From Rhododendron vialii (Eukaryota; Streptophyta; Magnoliopsida; Ericales; Ericaceae): 64,000 nt of DNA. Both the position numbers and the translations under genes were made by a program. Position 1 is the first letter of the stretch; each line of letters opens with the position of its first letter. The notes beneath the pieces were generated by a model. That model was not told the origin of the DNA and ran no database searches. It saw only the letters and a program-made list of their open reading frames with translations. This document shows positions 33,366-45,058 of this stretch, one piece after another. Location: assembly GCF_030253575.1 (NCBI RefSeq), contig NC_080559.1:34777501-34841500 (forward strand). Direction: 5' to 3'.

Positions 33366-35967
33366 TTCAATTTAATTTAAAACTATTTTTGTTGATGCTA
33401 AAACTCCAGCGTACGTATAAAAGTCTTGTACACTGCACATGGTACACATTTTTTAAGCATTAGAGTTTTAACACAATAAAAAAACAATTTTACTATTATC
33501 ATTTCCTTAATACAAAGATATTAGTATAAAATTCAAATATGAGATAATATAAAATTCAAATATGAGGTAATAGAAGACAAAAGCAACACAATGGCAAAAA
33601 AGAGTAAAAGCAATTATCAAGTAACCATCATTAAAGACGAAAAGGGAAACTTGAAATTCATCAATTGGTTGGTAGAATTCGTAACAAAAATATCTCCGCC
33701 AAATTAATTACTGGAAAACATTAATTATATTTATGTGCTTCACAAATTCATGCAAACATTGCTCCTGCCAAGTCGAAAAATTAAAAAATTGCAAAGAGAT
33801 GGTTCACTCGTTATTTCTTTAGACATTTGAAAGAACAACACCAAGTAACACGGCAACTGACGATGTTCGTAATTTCGAATTCCACACATGTTTCTTTGCG
33901 TGTTTGGCTGGACGAAATTAATTGCATTGGGGTCCAAGACATTTACTTTGAAACCTCGTACATTTGGATGGATACGAGAAATAAGGATTAGGAACTCTTT
34001 TATGATAATCTGTTATGTGATGATGTTGATACAAAATGGAATTCACTTAGATGGTATGCATGCTTTGAAATTCACGACCTCCATTTTAAATTGTATACTC
34101 ATTACTGTGTTCAATCACCCAGTGATAGTTATTTAAACAAATCGCAATTATCTTGAAAAAAAAAAGTAGACTACCAGATCCTCGTGAGGTTAATTGTGAC
34201 TATGTTCTGATCAGGAAAAAAAATGTGACTATTTTGTTTTTTCAAGACCGTCATTTTTTTTTTGTCAAGACACGTGATTTGATTAGACATTCATTTTACC
34301 TGCTCTTTTTGCATGTACTATGATTTATGTATATACTCAGTATGATCTATAAATGAAAGGACTCGAATTATCTAAATTATTAGACGATAATGAATTCAAA
34401 TCATTCGAGATGATATATCATGCATGCATAAAATTGATCCTCCCCTGTAATTGTAGGACTAATTAAAGCCTAATAGAGAGATCAATGCCCTCCCCTAATC
34501 CTATTTTCAGAAAATAAAATCACCTACTAGGGTTTTCTTAGGGGAGGAACGGGGTGCCCCCCCCCCCCTCTCGCGCGTGCCTTCTCTCTCTCTCCTTTAG
34601 ATCTCTTCCCCTGTATCCTCTTCGCGTCTGTTTTTCGCTGCATACGAAGAATTATTTTTCAGCTTGCAGTAGCAACGGCAACGAATTGCCATGGAGTCTG
34701 ACATCGGTGGCCTGAACCAAAGAGGGAGGCCCAGATTGGACATTGGAGGGGGTGGTGGTGTGCCGGCGGCCGCGGCAGAGGCGGTTCTTTGCCTTTGGCT
34801 TTCATGGAGCCCTTATGGGATGATGGCTTAGGGAGTTCTCGCTGGTGCGTGATGGATGGTGGCGGTCTAGTTGACTCGTCTGCTCCCGGTACAAAAACTC
34901 TAGTGTATAAAAGTCTTGTTCACTGCATGTGGTACAAACCTTTTGAGCATTAGAGTTTTAATACCAACAAAAACAGTTTTGGCATTATCATTTTCCTGAT
35001 ATAAAGAAATTAGTATAAAATTCAAATATGAGGTAATAGAAGACAAAAGCAACACAATGGCAAAAAAGAGTAAAATCAATTATGAAGTAACCATCATTAA
35101 AGACGAAAACGGAAACTTGAAATTCGTAACAAAAATATCTCCGCCAAATTAATTACTGGGAAAACATTAATTACATTTATGTGCTTCACAAATTCATGCA
35201 AACATTAATTGCCGCTGCCAAGTCGAAAAATTAAAAATTGCAAAGAGATGATTCACTGGTTATTTCCTTAGACATTTGAAAGGACAACACCAATTAATAT
35301 GGCGACTGACGATGTTGGTAGTTTCGTATTCCACATGTATTCCTTTGCGTGTTTGGCTGGACTCTTCCACATATATTTCTTTGCGTGTTTGGATGGACGA
35401 AATTAATTACATTGGGGTCCAAGACATTTAGTTTGAAACCTCGTACATTTGGATGGATACGAGAATTAATAAGGATTAGGAACTCGATCTCTTATGATAA
35501 TTTGTTATGTGATGTTGATACAAAATGGAATTCACTAAGATGCAGGTATGCATGCTGCATGTGAAATTCACGACCTCCATTTTAATTTGTATACTTATTA
35601 CTGTGTTCAATCACCCAGTGATAGTTATTTGAACAAATTGCAATTATCTTGAAAAAAAAAAAGTAGACTACCCGATCCTCATGAGGTTAAATTAATGTGA
35701 CTATTTTGTTTTTTCAAAACTGTAATTTTTTTTTTTGTCAAGACACACGTGATTTAATTAGACATTCATTTACCTTCATTTTACCTGATCTTTCTGCACG
35801 TATGATTTATGCATACTTAGTATGATCTATAAATGAAAGGACTCGAATTATCTAAATTATTAGATGATAATGAATTCAAATCATTCGAGATGATATATCA
35901 TGCATAAAATTGACTCTCCCTGTAGTTGTAGGACTAATTAAAGCCTAATAGAGAGATCAATGCCCTA
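33366..35967. repeat. Direct duplication of about 1.1 kb, copies about 0.4 kb apart
   Basis: 33366-34490 and 34890-35967 are copies in the same orientation, sharing long blocks (AAATTCAAATATGAGGTAAT, GAAGACAAAAGCAACACAAT, GGACTAATTAAAGCCTAATA) with small indels. Each copy starts in a small MITE also found in the aminopeptidase intron at 50762. The 400-bp spacer (34491-34889) has CT-rich and GC-rich sequence with a 45-codon frame starting MESDIGGLNQRGRP. There is no primer-binding site or TG..CA end, so I do not call this an LTR pair. Confidence 0.85.
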
Positions 35968-36528
35968 AATGGGTCAGCTAGTATTACCAATACAATTGAA
36001 AAAGTAATTTTTTTTTTTTTGCGTTTATTAATTTTGTGTCAAACTTTTGTGGATTGTAGATTCGTCTTGATGAGAATAATTGAAAAAGTAATTTTTTTTT
36101 TACTTTTACCTTAATATTTTTTGAAATATCCAAGGTAAAACTCAAAAAACCGGGTGTTTTGGGGCTAGCTGGGGTTTTTTGTTTGTTTGTTTGTTTTATC
36201 TTGGATATTTTCAAAAGAATGAGGACAAAAGTCAATTTTTTATTTTTTCAATTCGTCTCAACGAAGCGAACCAATAACTCACAAAAATTTTGCACAAGAC
36301 TACTAAACACGTTTTTTTTTTTTAAATAAAGACAAAATTCAAGAAACCAAAAAAAAAAAAAAAAACCTCCCCCAAATGCGAAGGACAACATCACTTCATG
36401 TGCGTAAAATGAGTCGTATTATCAACAAAAACAAACAAACAAAAGCCTGTGAATTGTCCCCTCATCCTATTATATTCCAAAAGCCTCACAAACAATTATG
36501 CTCAACTTCCGTCCAAACCTACCCAACC
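35968..36528. other. Intergenic, homopolymer-rich
   Basis: Contains runs of A and T and a short (GTTT)n tract near 36180. No gene seen. Confidence 0.5.
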
Positions 36529-36678
36529 AAGGAGATCGGATCCCCTGTCCGACTCCCATCCGGACAGGGGCCTGTCCGACTCATCTCGGCCGTTGATCTC
36601 GCAAATCAACGGCTGAGGCAAATCAACGGCTGAGATGAGTCGGACAGGCCCCTGTCCGGATGGGAGTCGGATCTCCTT
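36529..36678. mobile_element. 150-bp GC-rich foldback MITE
   Basis: The left arm CATCCGGACAGGGGCCTGTC and the following CCGACTCATCTC pair almost perfectly with the right arm. The turn is made of repeated AAATCAACGGCTGA units. The left arm carries an extra CGGATCCCCTGTCC. No clear target duplication. Confidence 0.7.
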
Positions 36679-37293
36679 CGCCAACGAAGTAGAACCAGTA
36701 TCCCAACGTATAATGGTATCTTCTTCTTTTCTTTTTCTTTTTCTTTTTTCTCCTTTCTTTTCTTATGAGATGGTTTTTGTTTTGGTTAGGAATTGAAACG
36801 TATTTTAAGCAAACAAAAGTCTTACCTAAACAGCCTCCCCCACATTAAAAAGATCGAGTTATTCGTTTGAACAAATGGTTTTAGAATTTTAAGCGTAAGG
36901 AACGGATTCACTTTGATACATAATCTTTTTTTTTTTTGGCAAAAGATATTATATTAAAAAACTTGATAAGCATATATCAAGAGGAGAGAGAAGAGAATCA
37001 ATCAAAGGATGAAGAGAAAGGTTTAAAACCGATCAAAGAGAAAAGCATGAAGAATGTTAATTACATGGACAACCAAATTTTGAAATACCACCACATTTCT
37101 TTTTTTCCAAACTAAACTTGAATTTGCACCTTATAATTTAATCTCCGAAATATATTTTTACTTTAATTATGGGTATATAGACCTATTGTTGAACATTTAA
37201 ATCCACAAAGTTCAATATAAGTGCCATATGAAAACAAGCGAAAGATTGACAATGAAAATCTCATCTAATTTGAGAAGAATAGACGCAGATGGA

Positions 37294-37350
37294 GAAATTT
37301 GAACTCTTGACCTCCTAGTGAGATGTAAGAGTCCTGATCAACTAAGTTAG
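37294..37350 (-). mobile_element. tRNA-related SINE head (A and B boxes)
   Basis: On the minus strand CTAACTTAGTTGATCA (37350-37335) resembles the polymerase III A box and GAGTTCAAATTTC (37306-37294) the B box, at tRNA-like spacing. There is no intact cloverleaf, so it is a SINE-type remnant and not a tRNA gene. The 3' end of the element is not evident. Confidence 0.4.
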
Positions 37351-37740
37351 CCCGAACTGGATTGAAAAATTTTGTGCCAGGTATCCAATTTTGATTTGTT
37401 TTCACGATCTTCAATAATAATATGATTGCATGAATATTTTAAGTTGGTTCATTGTATCACGCCATATTGCACATGTACATTTGACTTTACCAAAGAATTA
37501 ATAATAATAATTCGTCAACCAGGGGCTCGATTTTCATGAAGGGGTGACAAAAATGCGTAACATGTAAATCACAAATAGCCATATGCAAATTTAATTGGAC
37601 TTTCAAATATTAGTTTATAACTTTATTACCACCACACATCCACAAGCATTTGTAGTGTATTATACTATTCAAACACACACGCGGTCACTTAAAACACACA
37701 CACTCACATTGTGGATGCAAAACACTTAAGATATTATATA

Positions 37741-38171
37741 ACTTGTTTACAGTAGAGTTGTAAACTTGGAGTTTTCACCCTTGCCATGTGTAGCCTCATT
37801 GATATTTTATCGCAATAATCTGAACCGTTCATTTTGTAAAGCTCGCAAAATAGTGCATGTATGCAAAAAATCAGCTTGACCCAACATCGATAGGTATATC
37901 ACAAATTAAATTTTGGTTTATAAAATCGACAGCCTAGATTTTGTCAATAGTTTTTAAGTTAAAGTGATCCAGGCCGTCGATTTTATAAACCAAAATTTAC
38001 ATTAGTTTTTTGCATACCTCTCGAGGTTGGGTCAAGTTGATTTTTTGCTTACATGCACTATTTTGCAGGTTCTACAAAATGAACGATTTAGATTATTGTA
38101 ATAAATTATCGATGGAGCCCACACATGGCAATGGTGTAACCTCCAAGTTTACAACTCTATTGTAAACAAGT
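37741..38171. mobile_element. 431-bp foldback element with long arms
   Basis: The ends ACTTGTTTACAGTAGAGTTG and CAACTCTATTGTAAACAAGT-type sequence are inverted copies. Pairing continues through GACCCAAC/GTTGGGTC and TTTATAAAATCGAC/GTCGATTTTATAAA to the centre near 37950. No coding capacity. The target duplication is unclear. Confidence 0.7.
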
Positions 38172-39487
38172 TAATCTCAACACTTAAAACACACTCACAT
38201 TGTTGTTTGGTAAGCACTACAAGTGTTTGTGTATGTGTGAATGATTTTAGAGTTTTTTTTTTTTTAATTTTAACTCCGCACGAGTGATCCAGTGCTGATA
38301 ATGCTAGAGAAAATTTAATCTACATGTAAAAAGTAAACCTTTTTAGCGCATTTTTAAAACCCTTTTAGTGCAATTTTTTGAATCCAGGAGATTCGGTTGA
38401 ACCCTCATATTATTGGTGCAGCCGCCCCTAGCCTCCATATCCATCCCATGTGTCCAAAATCAAGGAATGAAATTGAACATGCAAGCTCTTTTCTTAAATA
38501 AATAAATAAAAAATCAACAAAGCTAGCAAGCTTAAAACTGCAAACACGCATGGGAAGTGACGTATTTGTCAAGTGGGCAGTACAAGTCGAAATACTATCA
38601 AAGTGATCAGACCAATGGGGTGGGACTGATCATGAGTTCTCCAAATGGGATCGGGCATTCCCGCTTGGGTTCCGCGGGCTTATCTTATCCCAAACTCTCG
38701 TTCGTGATTCAAATTGTTCACTTCGATCATGAGAAATACTTAGAATTATCTGTTTAAGACAATATTATTTTGATACCGAAAACAGCAATTGCGCGCATGG
38801 TCGGATACGGTTGTTTCGTTCGATCAATAAATGTTATGAAACTCTAATTTGTATGGTTTCCCGATGACGATAATAATGGGTTTTGTAACTACCCCGGGAA
38901 TATAGTCCAGAAGACATGAGAAGTTACAAGAACCATCTCTCTCTCTCTCTCTCTCTGTGAAGAAGTCCATGCACATGCCTAGAAAAGCAAAACCAGATAC
39001 TATCCATACTCCACAGCAAAGTTAATAACACCAGATCGAACATTTGTTGCAGCGTCATTTGTCCACCTAAATACTGAAATTGACATGCTTCATTTTCTGT
39101 GTCATATGACTCATATTTGCACGTAGCTAGCTACCATGATTCCAAAATCGCAGATCAATCGGGAGACAGAAGAATCAGCTACAAATAGATAGTACATCTG
39201 TTTCCACTTGATTGGTCGCTGGGTTCCACGTAGCCTAAGCAACAGTCTTGGTGATTGAGCGATATACCAACTAACTTTTGAGATGAAGGAAGTTTGAACT
39301 CTGAAAGAGAAGAATGGCAGTTGAAAGGGTAAGGCTTGTTGGGTTGGTTTCGCAGTTAAGGCCTGCGATTTTCGGGTTTGCTCTCTCTCTCCCCTAAGGT
39401 TTAAGATCGAAACCTCTCAGATACTATCGATCAACTCTTTGGGTCAAATCCAAACATATATAGTTTTGCTCGAGATTGATCTTTTAA
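38172..39487. other. Intergenic, no gene seen
   Basis: AT-rich with a (CT)n tract at 38936-38955. The 66-codon frame at 38557-38757 shows no family resemblance. Confidence 0.5.
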
Positions 39488-39495
39488 CAGAGGAC

Positions 39496-39885
39496 TAGGG
39501 CTGCAAACGAGTCGAGCCGAGCCGAGTTTTAGAGTGTTCAAGCTCGGCTTGCCAAAAATTTAGTTGGCTCGAGCTCGGCTCGAGCTCGTGACGAGCTGCA
39601 GGACTCGAGCTCGAGCTTGGCTCGAGATGTATTTACAAAGCTCGAGCTAGGCTCGCTCGGCTCATTTATGAAACAAATATATATATATAAAATATAGTTG
39701 GGCTCGCGAGCCAATTAATTCGAGCCGAGTTTCGACGAGCTCGAGCTCGGCTCGCTTATGAAACGAGCCCAACATTTTAGCTCGAGCTCGTTTGTTTATG
39801 TCTCAAACCGAGCCGAGCCGAGCCGAGCCGTTGTCTAGCCGAGCTTCGAATCGCTCGCGAGCGGCTCGGATCGTTTGCACTCCTA
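39496..39885. mobile_element. Non-autonomous hAT element, 390 bp
   Basis: A perfect 8-bp duplication CAGAGGAC flanks it (39488-39495 and 39886-39893). The ends are TAGGGCTGCAAACGA and, in reverse complement, TAGGAGTGCAAACGA. The interior is dense in CGAGCTCG and GAGCCGAG words. Same family as 27569-28133. Confidence 0.88.
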
Positions 39886-39988
39886 CAGAGGACTGGTAGT
39901 TAACGTTAACAAAGGATAAGAGCATAAGACTAGTAGATCGAGGAAATCATGAAACAGACCCCAAAACAAAGGGTCTGTATTTTTGGGA

Positions 39989-40905
39989 AGGTGGCTGATT
40001 TTCGGCGCTACACATTTCACACTGGTGGCGCTACACTTGTGTTTTCATTTGGTGTGAGAAATGATCTGCTGCATATGCAGCCCACCCAAGTCAAGGACCA
40101 ATTTTGCACATGGTTGTGTGGGATTCACTTAGAAGTCCCGCTCAAACGATCCAAACCGTTCCATAATTTTAAAATAATTACTCAATTGATCTTGAAAATT
40201 TTTAGCCCAAATGGATTTTTTTAAGTAATTAATCTAATTTGTTCAATTTTTCATCCAGATTTTAGGGCTCTAAACTCTAAAATAATTATTTTAAAACAAT
40301 GAACTGTTTTGAGACCTATCGATATCCAATAATAATAATTTTTTTATTCAATGCTCTTCTCAACAAGCCCTACGATTTCTACGGTTCAGATCAAGGGGAT
40401 GCTAAGCATACAATTATCTAATTTTTTTTTCAAGATTTTTTAGAGTTTAGGGTCCTTAATTCTGAATGAAAATTGAACGAATTAGATCGATGAGTTCTTC
40501 TACAACCACACCCAAACACTCACCCACACACACCAAGTGTGTGGGCTCCACACACATTAGAGTGTGCAGTGTGTGTGGAGCCCACACACTTGTGTGTGTG
40601 AGTGTGTGTATGGGTGTGTAAAGTGGGTATGGTTATAGAATTATTGTTAGATCGATAACTTTAAAAATACCCATTTGGGCTAAAAAATTTCAAGATCGAT
40701 CGAATAATTATTTTAAAATTATTGAATGGTTTGAATCGTTTGTGCGGGATTTCTAAGTGGGTCTCACACAAGCATGTGCAAAATTGGTCATTGACTTGGG
40801 TGGACTGCATATGCAGCAGATTCTTTGTCACACCACAAGAAAACAAAAGTGGAGCGCCACCAGTGAAATCTAGAGCGCTGAAAGTCATCCACTACTAAAC
40901 TTCTA
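39989..40905. mobile_element. Large foldback element interrupted by a nested MITE
   Basis: The arms 39989-40285 and 40440-40905 are inverted copies, sharing CTGCTGCATATGCAG, CCAATTTTGCACATG and AGCCCAAATGG. The right arm is split by an insertion at 40492-40646. Removing it leaves about 760 bp of nearly continuous palindrome. Long arms without coding centre resemble MULE-type foldbacks. Reading frames on the two strands are the same arm seen twice, not genes. Confidence 0.75.
40492..40646. mobile_element. Nested 155-bp MITE with 10-bp target duplication
   Basis: TTAGATCGAT flanks it exactly on both sides (40482-40491 and 40647-40656). The interior is a palindrome around GTGTGTGGGCTCCACACACA and its complement. 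The duplicated target is itself part of the host element's arm, so the order of insertion is clear. Confidence 0.8.
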
Positions 40906-41447
40906 AATCGGATAAAAGAAAAAAAGAGAAAACTTCTTAAAGTGAAGTGTGAGCCGAACACAGGCCATGAACATGCATAGGCCCTTTGCTGAAAAAGTGG
41001 ACTGAGTCCGCATTTCGTGGATGGGCTGACCCAATGAAACAGGAGAGTTAGGTTGGCCCAATGTGGTTCTGGCAAAGGCTCTAATCCAGGGCTTTGTGAA
41101 AATTTTTTTTTCTGGACCTTTGACGATGAAAATCGTTCTCTCTTTTGCCAATTTTGTCAAACGTTGATTAGGCATCAAATCGATATAACTGTGGAACAAA
41201 TTTATTATCATGAAAAAAATGTGCAACACTCTGATAGAGGGGTCATCGATCTCGAGATAAATAATTCTTGTGAACTTATATCCGATTAACATGATTCTGT
41301 AGTGCGATTGATGATGAAGAGCTTCCAAACGTATAGTAGTATGATTTTGATCGTTGAAGTGGGTCAAAAAAGAACACGCAAAAGTCCTAAATGGGATTGC
41401 CAAGTTCCCTGTAAGACCTCAAAGAGGGTCCAAATTACTACTTTAGG

Positions 41448-41959
41448 CATGGACAGACCTACATGGAGGCAAGCGGGGTCATCTAACCCCACTCGATTAG
41501 AATTCTTCACATAGATATGCATATATTTTTTGGATGTTTAGGTAATGTTGCCCCATGGCATTGTACTCTCATCCCTATATTTTGTCCAAAGTAGTATTGG
41601 AAAATTACAATCTTGCCTAACTTGTTTCACCCAATGCTTGATTTTTTAATTTTTTTTTGTTCCCATCTACTTTTTAACTCAATAATGCATATATCTTTTT
41701 TATTTTTCTATTAATCTTTAATTTGAATAGAAGTTACAAAGATTAACAGGACCAGGATATGACGGTATCACAACGAGAAGCACACTTTCCAATGAATTCA
41801 AACTAAGTTAGCATCCATGATTACTGACAATCAAATGCCACTAGGATCCAAACGAACCAAAACAAGTTAGCAAGGAACCAACTGTAGTTTTTCGAATACA
41901 GAATTTTTTCTGTTGTGAATATTTAACCTCAGTGCCATAAAATCTTAGGTTCGCCCCTG
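41448..41959. mobile_element. hAT-like element, 512 bp
   Basis: A perfect 8-bp duplication ACTTTAGG flanks it (41440-41447 and 41960-41967). The right end in reverse complement is CAGGGGCGAACCTAAG, a typical hAT terminus. The left end CATGGACAGACCTACATGG is a diverged copy. No transposase frame. Confidence 0.7.
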
Positions 41960-42186
41960 ACTTTAGGGATAGAAATTTTTTTTATCGACACTTAGAGGTG
42001 TCCGAGCCAACTTACATGGATCTCTAATGATCTCCTAAAAAATTCTACAGTATAAGATTAAAGTTTAAGATAATTTTATGGCCACGCGTCTTCCCATGAT
42101 CGTTGATACATTGTCATAAGGTGATGATAATATGATGACAATTTCAACAAATGATCCAACGGCCGGTATTATATCTATCAATTATA

Positions 42187-42373
42187 GGCTATGTTTGGAA
42201 CTAAGGGAATGTGAGAGAAAAGAAATGAAAGTTAAAAAAATTTCCTCAAATTGTTTGAATTGGAGAGAAAGAGGAGAGAAAATAGAAGAATTAAATTTTG
42301 TGAATAGTATAATTTCTCTCCAATTTTCCTTTCATTTTCTTTCCCTCACTTTTCCTAAAAACCAAACATAGCC
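42187..42373. mobile_element. MITE just upstream of the eIF5A gene
   Basis: The ends GGCTATGTTTGG and CCAAACATAGCC are perfect inverted repeats, with a TA on each side. The interior pairs well (GAGAGAAAAGAAATGAAAG against CTTTCATTTTCTTTCCCTC). It ends 110 bp before the eIF5A start codon and so occupies the core promoter or 5' leader position. The 2-bp TA duplication suggests a Tc1/mariner-like MITE. Confidence 0.75.
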
Positions 42374-42482
42374 TATGTGTCCGCTGAAGCAACATAAGGA
42401 AGTTGCGTCAGATAGTGAGTGCTGTCGTCGTCCAATCTTCAACAACCTTCTTTAGAAAGAGAAATTCTTTGGAGAGAGAGAG

Positions 42483-45058
42483 ATGTCGGACGAGGAGCAT
42501 CACTTCGAGTCGAAGGCCGACGCAGGGGCCTCAAAGACCTACCCTCAGCAGGCTGGAACAATTCGGAAGAATGGCTATATAGTCATCAAGAACAGGCCTT
42601 GCAAGGTTTCTTGCTTTCTCTCTCCTAACCTGTTACTATGATTTATTAACTCACCACAGTGGTCTTCCTTCTTCTGATTGTTTCTGGGTATTGTAATTTT
42701 TGCATAATTTCATCTGGGTTTGTGCTTATTTTTACGGATCTTGATTGCTGTTTTATTGATTTATATGTGCATGCTTCATGTATGCATTAACTGATGGTGG
42801 ACATACTGTTGGTGCTAACTGCTCAATTTGGCAGATTGAGTATTTGGGTATTATGTTCGCTAATAAAGACTTAAAAGTTATTGATTGTTTATAGATGACA
42901 TGGAGAATTGATGGTTGGTCTTGGTTCAATACAGAAATAGTAGTACTCCTACTAAATTACACTAACAGTAACAGGAGGACATTTCCCGGTTGGCCTAGGT
43001 GTTGTCCACTAAACAGAAAATTTCTTGATTCTATTAAATTCTGTTTGATTTCTTTAGCTTCACATGCTAAGCACTGTGCTGGCCATGAGGGTCACAAAGT
43101 CCTAATGTGGTTGTTTTATTTCTCCAGTTGAGTCTTAACAAAGATATTCAGAAAGTCAATCTCTAAGCTATTCCAGCTCCAAAATCTATCTGAGCCTACA
43201 TTAATCTCCATCAAAGATCGCATAACTGGGGTGGGTCCGCCATGGGATGGAAAACATGTGTATTATCAATTTCAATAATCTTCTATGATAAGTTAGTAAT
43301 AAGTAGTTCTCCTACTTGCCAAAAGAAAGGAAGTTAGTAATTACTTCTAGAAACTAAGCGTAATTTCTCGTTGGGGCCACCTGGATTTAGTATGCAATGA
43401 CAATATTAGTTTTTTCTCACATAGGGGAGTAACATTGTAACAACCTCGCATGAATCTCTTGGGACAGAAATGTTGTTTTTCTTGTAGATGCTAAGTTGCC
43501 CATGTCAGTGAATTTTTTTTTTTGGGGGTTGTTTTAGGGAAGCTCACTTATTGTCCTATATTGTCCCGCGTCGCTTGAATGGTTTAGTTTAAATTTGTCC
43601 ATTGCTAAACCCTGTTAACTTACTGTGTTGAAAGGGTCAAAGAGATGGAAGAACAATTTAACACAGTGAATTCCTCCTATTTTTATTACTACCGAATAGT
43701 ATAATACTGCATTCCCTTCAAAACTATTTTGTGGATTGTCATTTTGTGGTTTATAGTAGTCCGTTGTGTTATCTATGACCCAGCAAGGCAAAATATAGTT
43801 TTCTTCCACCTTTGATCGTTTTATATTCTACTGCTGTAGCCTGTAGATTTGAGTGTAAGCTTTGCGGCCTTCTGTATTTGTGATCCCTTGGGTGGCTTTG
43901 TTCTTTAAACAGGTTGTGGAGGTCTCCACGTCAAAGACAGGCAAACATGGACATGCAAAGTGCCACTTTGTGGGAATTGATATTTTCAATGGCAAAGAAG
44001 CTTGAAGATATTGTCCCTTCATCCCACAACTGCGACGTATCGCCATGCTATTTTCTTTTCTCTGCTTTTCTCGCATGCTATAATTTTCTTGCATGTATTT
44101 TGACTTGGGCATAACTCTTTGCATGACCTCTGGACCTGGTTTTTACCTTCAGTTCTCCCCATGTTTCGTTGATATTTGATTTGACATTTACTCAGATACT
44201 TTGCTGTCCCTAGTTCTCAGGTTCCCCATGTTAATCGTACTGACTATCAGCTGATTGACATCTCTGAAGATGGTTTTGTAAGTTATCTTTAATGTTCTAG
44301 CAATGAGGTACAGTTCATGTTACACGACGTGCATTAAACCATGGTTGAGGGCCCATTTGACGGCAAACAGAATTAGGTTGTTTTGTCTTTCTTGTTTATT
44401 TAGAAAAAATGTATTGTAAATGACTGGTGTGGTTAATCCATAGGCACAAAGCTCTCTTATTATACATATAATTCTCTAGAAGTAAATACAACATGGCATA
44501 TGGGTACTTTTTCATGCCCATGTGTTATCAGTGTTCATATAACTTAGACCACGTCTATCTTGTAATTTTATTTTATTTTCTTCTGTCTGACTGCCACGAA
44601 AGTATATTTCCCAGATGCATGCTTGAATACATGGGCAATAAAAAATGTCTAACGAGCATTTTCAGTACTACCTTGCAAGTTGCATGCACAAACATATTTA
44701 TCACGTCGGATCACAAGTTGCATTCATCCAGAGAGAGCCCTAGTTAACCAACTGAATCTGCATTTCTTTTAGGTAAGTCTTTTGACTGAAAATGGAAACA
44801 CCAAGGATGACTTGAGGCTCCCAACTGATGACACTCTGCTCACTCAGGTGTATATTGTAGCGAATCAACTGGCTTTTGCATTGAACTACTGGATTCCTTT
44901 CTGGATTCTAAATACAATAATAGCTTCTTTTTTGTTGTTTATGTGTTGTGTAGATTAAAGATGTGTTCGGTGAAGGAAAGGACCTTGTTGTGACCGTCAT
45001 GTCTGCCATGGGAGAAGAGCAGATCTGTGCCCTTAAGGACATTGGTTCCAAAAACTAA
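42483..45058 (+). CDS. eIF5A: eIF5A, five exons, with a 1-base frameshift in exon 2
   Basis: Translation elongation/termination factor carrying hypusine, which helps the ribosome through hard peptide bonds. Exons: 42483-42605, 43913-44036, 44221-44277, 44773-44847, 44954-45058, all with GT-AG introns; four are in phase and together with exon 2 spell about 160 residues, the normal plant length. The start [15 protein letters not shown] and the hypusination loop [12 protein letters not shown] (modified lysine K52) are intact. Exon 2 is 124 bases where 123 are expected: between GGC (43991) and CTT (44001) there is an extra base in AAAGAA, so the reading frame meets TGA at 44003-44005 after FNGKEA. 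Downstream the conserved [14 protein letters not shown] continues one frame over. Exon 5 also departs from the usual sequence ([11 protein letters not shown], ending GSKN). It is either a decaying duplicate or an assembly/base-call error. Confidence 0.88.

Noticed and set aside
33366-35967. LTR retrotransposon with 1.1-kb LTRs
   Set aside because: No TG..CA ends, no primer-binding site or polypurine tract, no target duplication, and only a 0.4-kb interior without gag or pol.
37294-37350. Functional tRNA gene on the minus strand
   Set aside because: A and B box-like words are present but the acceptor stem and cloverleaf do not form; a SINE head is more likely.
39949-41075. Paired frames with similar proteins on opposite strands (NDLLHMQPTQVKDQFC-like)
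   Set aside because: They are the two inverted arms of one foldback element read on opposite strands.
43913-44003. Alternative splicing as the explanation for the eIF5A frame break
   Set aside because: Moving the exon 2 acceptor by one base would put the conserved VVEVSTSK part out of frame, and no internal GT/AG pair removes just the extra base.
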